Shown: positions 45,346 to 54,572, counted from the stretch's first letter. The stretch is DNA of 64,000 nt from Corallococcus sp. NCRR (GCF_026965535.1 NZ_CP114039.1:1240001-1304000); one strand, 5' to 3'. The notes: a model not told the origin generated them from the sequence alone. Numbers and translations: made by a program.

Positions 45346-46983
45346 TCAGGGGCAGCCCGACTCGAAGGCGCCCTGGTCCGGCGCCGCACCGCAGAAGGGC
45401 AGCCCCAGGGACAGGCCCGCCTCGCGCGCGGGGGACTGCGAGGACAGCTGGTAGTCATCCGCGCCCGTGTCCACGAAGCCGGGCGCGCGCTCCTGGGAGC
45501 GCTTGTCCAGGCCAGCCTTCGTGCGCCAGTCCGCCAGGCCCATCGTGGCGCCCTCCAGGTTGAACACCGCCGCGCCGCTGCTCCGGAAGTACAGGTTGCC
45601 GTCCACCACGGCGCCGCTCCGGCCCGCGCCGCCGCGCGCGGCGATGCCACAGCCGGCGAAGATGTTGTTGCGCACGTCCAGGCCCTGGCTGGCACCGTTG
45701 GAGCCCGTGCCGAAGATGAGGCACGCGCCGCTCAGGTTCGACACCGTGTTGTGTTGCACCTTCACGTCCACGGACGCGTCGATGCGGATGCCGGTGCCCT
45801 CCTCCCCGTCCGCCTCGCCCAGGCCGTCATGGATGAGGTTGCGGCGCAGCATGACGCGCGTGGGGGGCGCGCCCTCGCGGTTGCCGCCAATCTGGATGGC
45901 GCGCGCGTTGGCGTAGAAGACGTTGTCCTCCAGCGTGACGTCGGACGGGGACATGTGGACGAGGATGCCCTCGCCCGCGGAGGTGGACACCGCGCGGTGG
46001 TTGTAGATGGTGTTGCCGCGCAGCGTGACATGGGTGCACGTCTTGATGTCCGCGCCGTTCTCCCGGTTGTCGTGGAGCTGGTTGTCCTCCACGAGCAGGT
46101 TGTCGAACGGCGTGCCCGGGTTGGTGGCGCCGCCCTCCGGCCCCAGGCACTGCACGCCGTCACCGGAGTTGTGGTGGATGTCGTTGCCGCGCACGGTGAC
46201 GTTGAACGCGGAGGTCTGCACCGCGACGCCGTGGCTGTCCACGTCGCCCTGGTCGAAGTGGGAGATGTCGTTGTCCTCGATGAGGACGTCGTGCGCCTTC
46301 TCCGTCACGTACACGCCCGCACCCTCCGTGCCGTTCTTCACGATGCTGTCGCGGAGCACGCCGTGGTGCGCGCCCGCGCCGCGCCACATCACCGCGAAGA
46401 TGGACTCGCCGCCCACGTCCACCGTGAGCCCCTGGAGGTTCCAGTACGCGCCGCTCACGTCCACCAGCGAGGTCCCGCCAATGGAGCCGCCCTTGAGGAT
46501 GGCCGTGGCGCCCGGCGCGGCCCTCAGCGTCAGCGGCTTGTCCGCCGTGCCCTGCCGCTCCGTTAACTGCACGTGTTCGCGCCACGTGCCGGACTGGAGG
46601 AACACCGCCTCGCCGGGCTTCACCTGGGACAGGGCTCGCGCCACCGTGCGCAGGGGCAGCGCCTCCGTGCCCGCCGCGGAGTCGTTGCCGCTGGGGGACA
46701 CCCAGAGCACCCGCGTGTATTGCGGCTCGGCGGGCGGCGGCGGCTCGGGCTCCTCCATGGGCGGCGGGTCCACGGGATCCGTGGGCGTGGCGACGCCGCC
46801 GTCAACGATGGGGGGCGTGCCCGCGTCGGCGGGCATCTGCGGGCGCTGCACGACAGGTGGACCGGATGTGCCCGGAGGTGTGGCTGTCGCGGGCGCGGGT
46901 TCGACCTTGCCGGTACAGCCAACGGTGCCAGCAAGCATCCCGGTGGCGCAGACGAGGGTCGTCAGGGTCTGGCGGAAGCGCAT
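45346..46983 (-). CDS. right-handed parallel beta-helix lipoprotein
   Basis: ATG 46983 follows CCAGGAGTCCAC and starts a lipoprotein signal ending GTVGC (Cys23). A Pro/Thr/Asp-rich linker runs to residue ~85, then SPSGNDSAAGTEALPLRTVARAL opens the catalytic-type fold. PbH1-like repeats follow, as in VLIEDNDISH, VTVRGNDIHHN, LLVEDNQLHDN and VTLRGNTIYNH. This is the pattern of polysaccharide lyases and related surface proteins. With 545 residues and a lipid anchor it may act on an extracellular polysaccharide, but no lyase-specific catalytic set was identified. It ends SPAREAGLSLGLPFCG, common in this group. Confidence 0.85.
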   Translation of the reverse strand: MRFRQTLTTLVCATGMLAGTVGCTGKVEPAPATATPPGTSGPPVVQRPQMPADAGTPPIVDGGVATPTDPVDPPPMEEPEPPPPAEPQYTRVLWVSPSGNDSAAGTEALPLRTVARALSQVKPGEAVFLQSGTWREHVQLTERQGTADKPLTLRAAPGATAILKGGSIGGTSLVDVSGAYWNLQGLTVDVGGESIFAVMWRGAGAHHGVLRDSIVKNGTEGAGVYVTEKAHDVLIEDNDISHFDQGDVDSHGVAVQTSAFNVTVRGNDIHHNSGDGVQCLGPEGGATNPGTPFDNLLVEDNQLHDNRENGADIKTCTHVTLRGNTIYNHRAVSTSAGEGILVHMSPSDVTLEDNVFYANARAIQIGGNREGAPPTRVMLRRNLIHDGLGEADGEEGTGIRIDASVDVKVQHNTVSNLSGACLIFGTGSNGASQGLDVRNNIFAGCGIAARGGAGRSGAVVDGNLYFRSSGAAVFNLEGATMGLADWRTKAGLDKRSQERAPGFVDTGADDYQLSSQSPAREAGLSLGLPFCGAAPDQGAFESGCP

Positions 46984-47193
46984 GTGGACTCCTGGTAGGG
47001 GTTCACGGCGCGGGGGTGCGCTCGCGGGGTCGGCGGGCAACGGGAACATGCGTGCCGTGCATTCCCCGTCAGCCGTGGACATTGCTGACGCCCGGTCGCA
47101 GGGCAGCCGGGCAGGCATGTGAATCCACGCGGTTGGGCATGGCGACAGCGGCCCGCGAATGTGCTGGAGGGTGGGCACCGCGCGCAGAAACAC

Positions 47194-47230
47194 TCGGGCC
47201 GTGTCCTCAGGAAGGAGGAACACGGCCCGA
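47194..47230 (-). terminator. terminator hairpin after grxC
   Basis: TCGGGCCGTGT (47194-47204) pairs perfectly with ACACGGCCCGA (47220-47230), and the stem continues inside with CCTC/GAGG. It lies 22 bp past the stop at 47252. There is only a short T-run beyond. Confidence 0.7.
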
Positions 47231-47251
47231 ACGCGACGGCGGATGTCGGCC

Positions 47252-47530
47252 TCAGGGGGCGGCGGAGTCCTGGGCGTCCCGGCCGAGGAGCGCGTCCAGC
47301 TCCCCGCGCGCCTCCAGGTCATACAGGTCATCGCAACCGCCAATGTGGCGGCCCGCGATGAAGATCTGCGGCACGGTCCGGCGGCCACAGCGCTTCATCA
47401 TCTCCTCGTGCCGCGCTTCGTCCGCGGCGACATCCACCTTCTGGAACTCGCAGCCCTTCTCGTTGAGCAGGTCCATGGCCTGCCGCGAATAGGGGCAGGT
47501 GCGCTTCATGTAGACGACGACCTCGAGCAT
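47252..47530 (-). CDS. grxC: glutaredoxin, GrxC-type with CPYS active site
   Basis: A 92-residue glutaredoxin. The glutathione-binding signature TVPQIFIAGRHIGGCDDLYDL is intact. The active site is CPYS instead of the usual dithiol CPYC, so only the N-terminal cysteine (Cys12) is available, as in some monothiol or deglutathionylating class I glutaredoxins. It probably reduces glutathione-mixed disulfides in the cytoplasm. GTG or ATG alternatives are absent near 47530. It is transcribed alone, with a hairpin after it. Confidence 0.92.
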   Translation of the reverse strand: MLEVVVYMKRTCPYSRQAMDLLNEKGCEFQKVDVAADEARHEEMMKRCGRRTVPQIFIAGRHIGGCDDLYDLEARGELDALLGRDAQDSAAP

Positions 47531-47616
47531 CACGGCCTCCTGCGTCGAAGGGTGGGGACTCATCCCGCGGTCCGCCACCCGGCGCGAGTGCGCTCGCTCC
47601 CCTGCCCGCTCGCCTT

Positions 47617-48762
47617 TCAGCGGACGCCGGACACGGGCACGGGCGCGGGCAGGCGCTCGCTGGCCTCCCGGGCACGTCCGCGCAGGTCCCACGCGTAGAG
47701 GGCGCACCACTGGAGCGCGGCGGTGCACGCGAACAGCAGCGGCCACAGCGGCGTGTAGTGCAGCCGCAGGAGGTACAGGCCCGCGTAGTACACGTAGAAC
47801 TGGAGCACGAACGCGAGCAGCGAGTGCCGGCCGATGACGCTCGCCACGCGCAGCCAGCGCGACAGGTATCCGGCCTGCTCGGCGCGAATCAGGAGCCCCA
47901 ACAGCGCGAGCGCCGTGCCGCCATAGAGCGCGACATATGCGGGCCCCGGCGGGTACTTCTGCGCCTGCGACGTGAGCGCCATCAGCGTGTCGAAGCCCGC
48001 GCCATGCCACAGGTGGTGCACCGCGATGTGGAGCACCACCAGCCCAGCGCCGCTCACGGCGATGCCCAGGCCCACGAGCTCGAAGCGGCGCCCCATGCCC
48101 TTCACGTCCGCGCGGCCCCACGTCCCCAGCCACTCACCGAACATGCTGCCCACCAGGTACACGCCCAGCCACGGCACCACCGGGAAGCCGGAGAGCAGCA
48201 CGGACAGCTCGCGCTGGCCGAAGAAGATCTCTTTGAACGCGCGCGCCACGCCCCACTCCGGCCACCAGCACAGGCTCACCGTCCAGCTCAGCGCGAACAG
48301 CCCCAGCCCCAGCACCGCGCGGGCCCGTCCGTCGAGCCGCGTCACCACCCAGGGCCCCACGAGCAGCGCCACGCCGAGGGTGTCCGTCACCGGCAGGGCC
48401 CGCAGCAGGACCCACGGCTCGTCCGGCCAGAAGCGATACGTGGGCACGATGAGCAGGTGTCCCGCGGTGAGCAGGAACAGACCCCGGCGCTGGAGCCGCG
48501 TGCGCAGCGGGCCGAAGTCGCGGCTGCGCGCGTACAGGAGCCCCAGCATCAGGCCGCTGATGACCATGAAGCCGGGCGTGGCCAACCGTGTCAGCAGGTT
48601 GAGCCGCTCGCGCAGGTGCGCGGCCTCACCGCCCAGCGGATAGAGATACGCGTCCGCGAAATGAGAGAGGAACACGAGCAACATCACCGTGCCCCGCATG
48701 GCATCCACCGCTTCCAGCCGTCCAGAGGCGGAGCGCGCCCCCGACACCTGCTCGCGCTGCAT
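47617..48762 (-). CDS. multi-pass acyltransferase-like membrane protein (DUF1624/HGSNAT-like)
   Basis: ATG 48762 follows AAGGATTACCC and gives 381 residues; the longer open frame begins inside non-coding sequence. The protein has about ten hydrophobic segments. The opening RLEAVDAMRGTVMLLVFLSHFADA resembles the first helix of heparan-alpha-glucosaminide N-acetyltransferase-like (DUF1624) and acyltransferase-3 proteins, with the His usually involved in acyl transfer. The later VIGRHSLLAFVLQFY also fits that group. It would acylate an envelope polysaccharide or lipid, but the substrate is unknown. A TGTCTTTGAC element lies upstream at 48865-48874. Confidence 0.7.
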   Translation of the reverse strand: MQREQVSGARSASGRLEAVDAMRGTVMLLVFLSHFADAYLYPLGGEAAHLRERLNLLTRLATPGFMVISGLMLGLLYARSRDFGPLRTRLQRRGLFLLTAGHLLIVPTYRFWPDEPWVLLRALPVTDTLGVALLVGPWVVTRLDGRARAVLGLGLFALSWTVSLCWWPEWGVARAFKEIFFGQRELSVLLSGFPVVPWLGVYLVGSMFGEWLGTWGRADVKGMGRRFELVGLGIAVSGAGLVVLHIAVHHLWHGAGFDTLMALTSQAQKYPPGPAYVALYGGTALALLGLLIRAEQAGYLSRWLRVASVIGRHSLLAFVLQFYVYYAGLYLLRLHYTPLWPLLFACTAALQWCALYAWDLRGRAREASERLPAPVPVSGVR

Positions 48763-48864
48763 GGGTAATCCTTTCGGAATGATGGCGCGCGGCCTGGATG
48801 GCATCCCTCCCCCTCGAAGTGGATGCCTGCACTGCGCGCCGGCAGACCGGATATCACTCCGGCC

Positions 48865-48874
48865 GTCAAAGACA
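48865..48874 (-). repeat. third copy of the TGTCTTTGAC element
   Basis: This 10-mer on the minus strand lies about 103 bp upstream of the acyltransferase-like gene and matches the two copies at 28916 and 29016 exactly. It may be part of a shared promoter type. Confidence 0.3.
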
Positions 48875-49033
48875 AACATTCGGACGGCCAATCTCTTCCC
48901 ACTGGAATCCTTGTCGCGCCAAGCACCCTGTCTGGATTCAGGCTTGACCCGCGAGGGTCGGGCGCCCGCCCGGTGGGGAGGTGGACGGACATCAAGAGGG
49001 GAGCGGCGGGAGCGGGCGTGCTAGGTAGGAGTC

Positions 49034-51643
49034 ATGTCTGCCCGACGCCCCGAAATCCTCGCCCCCGCTGGTGACCTGGAGTCGTTGCGTGCCGCCCTCG
49101 CCAGTGGCGCGGACGCTGTCTACTTCGGGCTCGACGAAGGCTTCAACGCGCGAGCCCGCGCGGAGAACTTCTCGCTCGAGCGGTTGCCTGAGACGGTGGG
49201 GCTCATCCACAGGGCCGGTGCGCGCGCCTACGTGACGCTGAACACGCTGGTGTTCGAGCCGGAGCTGCCGGTGGTGGAGCACCTCTTGCGCGGTGTGGCA
49301 AAGGCAGGCGTGGACGCGCTCATCGTGCAGGACCCGGCGGTGGCGCTGCTGGCGCGAGCCATCTGTCCCCAGCTGGAGCTGCACGCGTCCACCCAGATGA
49401 CGCTGTCCAGCGCGGAAGGCGCGCGGTTCGCCACGGGCCTGGGCTTCACGCGCATGGTGGTGCCGCGCGAGCTGTCGGTGGCGGAGATCCGCCGGCTGGC
49501 GTCGCAGACGGACATCGAGCTGGAGGTCTTCATCCACGGCGCGCTCTGCATGTCCTGGAGCGGCCAGTGCCTCACGAGCGAGGCCTGGGGCGGCCGGTCC
49601 GCGAACCGGGGCCAGTGCGCGCAGTCGTGCCGGCTGCCGTACGACCTGGTGGTGGACGGCGAGACGCGCGACCTGGGCGAGGTGAAGTACCTGCTCAGCC
49701 CCAAGGACCTGGCGGGCGTGCGCGCGGTGCCGGAGCTGGCGGACATCGGCGTGCACAGCTTGAAGATTGAAGGCCGCCTCAAGGGGCCGGCGTATGTCTC
49801 CAGCACGGTGCAGGGCTACCGCCGCTGGCTGGACGGCGTGATGGCCGGCAAGCCCGACAGCGTGCGGCTGGCGAAGGACCTGGCGGAGATGTCGCTGTCG
49901 TACAGCCGGGGCTTCTCCCACGGCTTCCTGGCGGGCTCCGACCACCAGACGCTGGTGGAGGGGCGTTTCCCGAAGCACCGCGGGCTGTACCTGGGCCGGG
50001 TGCATGCGGTGTCTGGCAAGGACGTGCTCGTGGTGCCGGACGACCGGCCGTGGACGGGCGCGCTGGGCCTGGGCGACGAGCGCCCGGAGGCCCCGGCGGG
50101 CAACGTGTCCGCGCCGCTGCCCGGGGACACGGAGCCCGCGGACGTGGATCCTCGCCCGGGCATGGGCGTGGTGTTCGACGCGGGCGCGCCGGAGGACAAG
50201 CACGAGCCGGGCGGCCCCATCTTCCGCGTGGAGCGCGAGGGCGACGCGTGGGTGCTGGGCTTCGGCCATCCGGGCCCGGACCTGGGCCGCGTGGCGCCGG
50301 GGCAGCGCGTGTGGCTGAACAGCGACCCCGCGCTCGCGCGGCGCACGGGTGATTTGCTCGCGCAGGGTGAGCCCGAGGGCCGCATCCCGCTGTCACTGGT
50401 GGTGTCCGGCGCGGAGGGCACGCCGCTGCGCGTGCGGATGAGCACCGGGCGCTTCACTCGCGAGGCCGTGGGCACGACGCTGCTCGCGCCGTCGCGGGGC
50501 GCGGGCGTGGACGCGGCATTGCTCAAGGACAAGCTGGCCGCGCTGGGCGGGACGTCGTTCCACCTGGCGGAGCTGGATGCGTCCGGACTGGCGCCGGGGC
50601 TGCACCTGCCGGTGTCGGAGCTGAAGGCGCTGCGGCGGCAGCTGGTGACTGAGCTGACTGCGGATGTGGAGCGTGGCCCCGCGCGGACGGTGAGCACGGA
50701 AACGGTGGAGGCCAGCGTGCGTCAGGACCTGCTGGCGAAGGTGGCGTCGCGGCCTGCGGAGGAGGCGCCCCGGTTGCTGCCGCTGTGCCGCGATGACGCG
50801 CAGTTGGAGGCGGTCATCGCCGCGGGCCTGCGCGAGGTGGAGCTGGACTGGATGGAGATGGTGGGGCTCCAGAAGGCGGTGGAGCGGGCGCGTTCTGCTG
50901 GGCTGCGCGTCACCATCGCCACGGTGCGTGTGCAGAAGCCGGGCGAGGAGGGCTACGACACGCGCCTGGACCGGCTGCGTCCGGACGCGGTGCTGGTGCG
51001 CCACTGGGGCGCGATGATGCACTTCCTGGAGCAGCCGGCGGGGGCCTCGCGGCCGGTGCTGCACGGGGACTTCTCGCTGAACGTCACGAACTCGCTGACG
51101 GCGGCGCACCTGTTGAGCTTGGGGCTGGACACGCTGACGGTGTCGCACGACCTGGATTCGGAGCAGCTCTTCGGGCTCTTGGAGCAGGCGCCGGCGCACC
51201 GGTTCGCGGTCGCGCTGCACCACCACATCGCGACGTTCCACACGGAGCACTGCGTGTACTCACACACGCTGTCCAACGGGCGCGACTACAAGACCTGCGG
51301 GCGGCCGTGTGAGAAGAGCGCCATCGCGCTGAAGGACCGGCTGGGCCTGGAGCATCCGGTCATCGTGGACGTGGGGTGCCGCAACACGGTGTTCAACGCC
51401 CAGGCGCAGAGCGCGGCGTCACTGGTGCCCCGGCTGCTGGAGCGCGGCGTGCGGCGCTTCCGCGTGGAGTTCGTGCGCGAGACGCGCGAGGAGGCCGCTC
51501 GGGTGCTGGGCGCGTATCAGGAGCTGCTCGCGGGCCGGCTGTCGCCCGCGGAGGCGGTGAAGCGCGCGGCGGTGCACGAACAGTTCGGCGTCACGCGCGG
51601 CACGATGCAGGTACTCAAACACCCGGCGGCGAACGCGCGCTGA
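49034..51643 (+). CDS. rlhA: U32 family peptidase-like protein, RlhA-type, extended form
   Basis: An 869-residue U32 protein. The first ~330 residues hold the TIM-barrel core, with EILAPAGDLESLRAALASGADAVY at the start. The Fe-S-type cysteine cluster is visible in ALCMSWSGQCLT and RGQCAQSCRLPYD. The middle region (~340-600) fits the DUF3656 extension. The C-terminal region carries another Cys set (TEHCVYSH, TCGRPCEKS, VDVGCRNTV). E. coli RlhA, which makes 5-hydroxycytidine in 23S rRNA, has the same first part but is shorter (~650 residues). The rRNA-hydroxylation role is inferred from homology; the C-terminal extension is common outside enterobacteria. It is monocistronic. Confidence 0.85.
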   Translation: MSARRPEILAPAGDLESLRAALASGADAVYFGLDEGFNARARAENFSLERLPETVGLIHRAGARAYVTLNTLVFEPELPVVEHLLRGVAKAGVDALIVQDPAVALLARAICPQLELHASTQMTLSSAEGARFATGLGFTRMVVPRELSVAEIRRLASQTDIELEVFIHGALCMSWSGQCLTSEAWGGRSANRGQCAQSCRLPYDLVVDGETRDLGEVKYLLSPKDLAGVRAVPELADIGVHSLKIEGRLKGPAYVSSTVQGYRRWLDGVMAGKPDSVRLAKDLAEMSLSYSRGFSHGFLAGSDHQTLVEGRFPKHRGLYLGRVHAVSGKDVLVVPDDRPWTGALGLGDERPEAPAGNVSAPLPGDTEPADVDPRPGMGVVFDAGAPEDKHEPGGPIFRVEREGDAWVLGFGHPGPDLGRVAPGQRVWLNSDPALARRTGDLLAQGEPEGRIPLSLVVSGAEGTPLRVRMSTGRFTREAVGTTLLAPSRGAGVDAALLKDKLAALGGTSFHLAELDASGLAPGLHLPVSELKALRRQLVTELTADVERGPARTVSTETVEASVRQDLLAKVASRPAEEAPRLLPLCRDDAQLEAVIAAGLREVELDWMEMVGLQKAVERARSAGLRVTIATVRVQKPGEEGYDTRLDRLRPDAVLVRHWGAMMHFLEQPAGASRPVLHGDFSLNVTNSLTAAHLLSLGLDTLTVSHDLDSEQLFGLLEQAPAHRFAVALHHHIATFHTEHCVYSHTLSNGRDYKTCGRPCEKSAIALKDRLGLEHPVIVDVGCRNTVFNAQAQSAASLVPRLLERGVRRFRVEFVRETREEAARVLGAYQELLAGRLSPAEAVKRAAVHEQFGVTRGTMQVLKHPAANAR

Positions 51644-51650
51644 GACATGG

Positions 51651-52067
51651 TCAGGCGATGCGGAGCACGTCCCGGTGGGACGAGGCGCTCCGCAGCCACC
51701 TCATGCGCACGAGGACGAAGAGCAGCGTCATCGCGGCGAACCACTTCCAGTGGGTGGGATCGATGCCATCCCCCGCCTGAGCGACATGCTCCACCAGCGT
51801 GTCCGCGCTGATGAGGATCTCCATGCCGAGCAGCAGCGGTCCGATGAGGGCCACCGCCACGCAGCCCCAGGTCAGGAGGTCACGGAAGGTCGAGATGGAA
51901 CTCCGGGGCGACGGTGCCATCAGGCCCAGGACGTCATGGCTGTCGCGAGGCCCCCGTCTCAACCAGCGCACCAGCGGCACCACGACCCAGGGCAAGAAGA
52001 ACAACAACGTCCAGAGATAGCTCGCGAGCGGCGGCGTTAGCGGATGGTCCGTGATCGTGAACTGCAT
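51651..52067 (-). CDS. membrane protein of unknown function
   Basis: A 138-residue protein with three hydrophobic segments: YLWTLLFFLPWVVVPLV (~residues 18-35), LLTWGCVAVALIGPLLLGMEI (~64-85) and WFAAMTLLFVLVRM (~108-122). Short basic loops (RWLRRGPRDS) point to the cytoplasm. No family was recognised. It is convergent with the U32 gene (7-bp gap) and 33 bp downstream of the queuosine-precursor transporter gene, so it may share that transcript. Confidence 0.62.
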   Translation of the reverse strand: MQFTITDHPLTPPLASYLWTLLFFLPWVVVPLVRWLRRGPRDSHDVLGLMAPSPRSSISTFRDLLTWGCVAVALIGPLLLGMEILISADTLVEHVAQAGDGIDPTHWKWFAAMTLLFVLVRMRWLRSASSHRDVLRIA

Positions 52068-52100
52068 GGGGCACCCTCCTGCCCCCGCAGTCTACCGCGT

Positions 52101-52847
52101 TCAGGCCGCGGCCGCGGACGGGGGCTCGGCCTTGGTGGTCACGAGGTTCACCGGCTCACCGTCCTCGCCCAGCACCACCGGGGCGATGCCCAGCTTGCGC
52201 TCCACCAGCGCGTGCCCCAGGTAGACGAGCGGCGTCAGTCCAATGGCCACCAGCAGCTTCACCGCGTACGAGGTGAAGATGATGCGGAAGATGACCTCCC
52301 GGGGCAGCACGCCCGTCCAGGCGACGAACTGCACCACCACCGTGTCGATGAGCTGCGACACCACCGTGGAGCCCGTGGCCCGCAGCCACAGCATCCGGTT
52401 GTTCGTCACCCGCTTGAGCAGGTTGAACACCGAGATGTCCAGGAACTGCGCCACCAGGTACGCAATCATCGACGCCGCCAGGATGCGCTGCGAACCGCCG
52501 AAGACGTTGTTGAACGACGCCGCCACCGTCCCGCTGTAGTCCCTGGCCTCCGTCATCGGCGCCCACGGAATCAGGCCCGCCAGCGCGACAATCACGAACG
52601 TGAAGATGGCCATCACGAAGCCCACCCACGTCACGAACCGCGCGACCTTCTTGCCGTAGAACTCGTTGAGGATGTCCGTCAGCAGGAACGTCACCGGGAA
52701 CGGCAACATCCCCACCGACATCACCGCCACCACCGGGCCCAGGTGCACCTCGAATAGCTTCACGCCGATGATGTCGCCCACCACCAGCGAGGTGATGAAC
52801 AGCCCCGCGAGCACCACGAAAAGCTGAATCCGCCGGTCCAGGGTCAT
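52101..52847 (-). CDS. queuosine precursor transporter (YhhQ/VUT family)
   Basis: A 248-residue inner-membrane transporter with six hydrophobic helices. The family features are the FPVTFLLTDILNEFYGKKVARFV block near residue 49, LVAQFLDISVFNLLKR near 131 and LIDTVVVQFVAW near 164. VUT/YhhQ proteins import 7-deazaguanine precursors (preQ0 and preQ1) used to make queuosine in tRNA. The signal-like start is a true first helix. No queuosine synthesis genes or preQ1 riboswitch are visible nearby, and its regulation is unknown. Confidence 0.9.
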   Translation of the reverse strand: MTLDRRIQLFVVLAGLFITSLVVGDIIGVKLFEVHLGPVVAVMSVGMLPFPVTFLLTDILNEFYGKKVARFVTWVGFVMAIFTFVIVALAGLIPWAPMTEARDYSGTVAASFNNVFGGSQRILAASMIAYLVAQFLDISVFNLLKRVTNNRMLWLRATGSTVVSQLIDTVVVQFVAWTGVLPREVIFRIIFTSYAVKLLVAIGLTPLVYLGHALVERKLGIAPVVLGEDGEPVNLVTTKAEPPSAAAA

Positions 52848-52924
52848 CCGATGCGTCCTTCAAGAGCAGAGGCGCCCCTACAGCTAGCACACCCTCCCGC
52901 CCTCGTCGCTTGGACGCCCGGGGC

Positions 52925-53716
52925 CTACTCGGGCAGGTAGTACTGCCTGCCCTGCCCCACGGGAGCCGTCTCCCCGGAGCCGCCCGCCTCCGACAGGACC
53001 AGGCGCGGCCGGTACACCCCCAGCACCGTCTGCTCGGTCGCCGTCGGGTTGTCGTAGCCGTGCCCGAAGACCTCCGGTCCGCTGAACGCCATCCCCCGCC
53101 CCACCGGCTGTCCTTGCAGCACCAGCCCCGCGCCCAGCACCAGCTCCATGCCTTCCGTGTGGCCGTCCGCGCGCGGCGGGATGCTCGCTCCCGGCTCCAC
53201 CCGCAGCCGGTACACGCCGTAGGTCGCGCCTTCGTGGATGACGTCCACGTGGCCGAAGGGCTTCGCGTCCGTCCGGTACACCATCTCCTCCGCGGTGCGG
53301 TGCACCTGGAGCGACGGGATGGCCCAGCCCGTCAGGGCCTCCGGCTTGGTGACCCGCACCGTGGCGGCGTGCAGCGGCGCGTGCGGCGCGGCGTCCGTGG
53401 GCGGCGCCAGGAGATAGCGGCACACCGCCTCCGCCGCGGACTCCAAGAGCTCGAAGCGGCACGCATCCAGGAGGAAGCGCAGCTCCCCGGCCAGGCGCCC
53501 GTAGTGCACCGTGTTCGCCAGCCTCCCGCCCACCGCCGCCTGCCGCGCGTCCAGGAAGAGCGCCACGTCCAGGCGCAAGGGCTGCGGCGTCACGCGCTCG
53601 CGGTTGTAGAGGCCCACGATGACGTCCACCGTGAGCCCGCGCAGCTCCATCACGTCCAGCGGACGGCCCTGCGCGTCGGTGACCACGGGGTGGATCCACA
53701 CGGGTTCCTGGCTCAC
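52925..53716 (-). CDS. dihydroneopterin aldolase (FolB)-cupin fusion
   Basis: A 263-residue two-domain protein. Residues ~22-130 look like FolB/DHNA, with IVGLYNRERVTPQPLRLDVALFLD, a LLESAAEAVCRYLL helix and the catalytic Lys in VRVTKPEAL. Residues ~135-263 look like a small cupin, with AEEMVYRTD, VEPGASIPP and HTEGMELVLG, the latter carrying a typical cupin His/Glu pair. FolB-type enzymes isomerise or cleave dihydroneopterin. The cupin could bind a pterin or metal, which is inferred. Its start overlaps the stop of the pteridine-reductase-like gene by 4 bp (53713-53716), so both act in the same pterin pathway. Confidence 0.8.
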   Translation of the reverse strand: MSQEPVWIHPVVTDAQGRPLDVMELRGLTVDVIVGLYNRERVTPQPLRLDVALFLDARQAAVGGRLANTVHYGRLAGELRFLLDACRFELLESAAEAVCRYLLAPPTDAAPHAPLHAATVRVTKPEALTGWAIPSLQVHRTAEEMVYRTDAKPFGHVDVIHEGATYGVYRLRVEPGASIPPRADGHTEGMELVLGAGLVLQGQPVGRGMAFSGPEVFGHGYDNPTATEQTVLGVYRPRLVLSEAGGSGETAPVGQGRQYYLPE

Positions 53717-54438
53717 AGCTGCGCGCTCCTTCCACCATCCACGGCGATGACCTGCCCGGTGAGGTACGGCGCCTCGCGCGCGAGGAACACCACCGTGCGC
53801 GCCACGTCCTCCACGCTGCCCTCGCGGCCCATGGGCACGCGGTCGAGCACTTCCTTCCGCGCGGCTTCGTCGAAGTCCTCCGGGAAGGCCACCACGCCCG
53901 GTGAGATGGCGTTGACGCGCACGTGCGGCGCCAGCTCCACCGCCAGCGCGCGCGTGAGCATCACGAGCCCCGCCTTGCTCACCGAGTAGTGCGCGTAGTG
54001 GCTCACCGCCCGCTCCCCGCCGATGTCGGTGAGGTGCACCACCAGCGGGTCCTTCCCCGCGCGCAGCGACGGCAAGAGCGCCTGCGTGAGGAAGAAGGGC
54101 GCGTCCACGTTCACGGCGAGCATGCGGCGGTACTGCTCGCGCGTCACGGCCGCGAAGTCCACCCGCTCATAGAGCCCCGCGTTGTGGACGACCACGTCCA
54201 GCGCGGGGTGCGCCTCCCGGACCCGCGCGCCCAGCGCGTCCACGGCTTGCGCGTCGGAGAGGTCGCCGCTGTACAACGTGACGTCGCGGCCCAGCGCTCG
54301 CAGCTCCCGCGCCAGCGACTCCAGTGGCTCCATGGAGCGGTTCGCGTGAAGCGCCAGGTCGTAGCCGGCGCGGCCGAGCGCTCGCGCCACCGCGCTGCCG
54401 ATGCGCACGCCCGCGCCCGTGATGAATGCGGTCCCCAT
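53713..54438 (-). CDS. SDR family oxidoreductase, pteridine reductase/FolM-like
   Basis: ATG 54438 gives 241 residues; the open frame to 54726 runs antisense and is rejected. The nucleotide-binding motif is TGAGVRIG (residues 7-14), with Arg in the TGxxxRxG form typical of PTR1/FolM pteridine reductases, which use NADPH. Later come HNAGLYERVD and the catalytic Tyr-Lys pair in HYSVSKAG, then AISPGVVAFP. It probably reduces dihydrobiopterin-like or dihydromonapterin-like substrates. The 4-bp overlap with the FolB-cupin gene supports pterin metabolism over other SDR roles. Confidence 0.85.
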   Translation of the reverse strand: MGTAFITGAGVRIGSAVARALGRAGYDLALHANRSMEPLESLARELRALGRDVTLYSGDLSDAQAVDALGARVREAHPALDVVVHNAGLYERVDFAAVTREQYRRMLAVNVDAPFFLTQALLPSLRAGKDPLVVHLTDIGGERAVSHYAHYSVSKAGLVMLTRALAVELAPHVRVNAISPGVVAFPEDFDEAARKEVLDRVPMGREGSVEDVARTVVFLAREAPYLTGQVIAVDGGRSAQL

Positions 54439-54469
54439 ATGCGGGCCCTGCCTAACAGGCCCGCCCGCG

Positions 54470-54523
54470 AAAAAACACCGCGGGGCGGCACCCGGAGTCC
54501 CCACTCCCGGCACCGCCCCGCGG
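54470..54523 (-). terminator. strong intrinsic terminator
   Basis: On the minus strand an 11-bp perfect stem (54513-54523 with 54478-54488), with a smaller inner stem, precedes TTTTTT, the complement of 54470-54475. It lies 50 bp past the stop of the gene at 54573, between it and the SDR gene downstream. Confidence 0.88.
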
Positions 54524-54572
54524 CACTTCATCCCCTTTGCGTCGTCCGTCCCGTCTTGGCTCCTCGTGTTTG

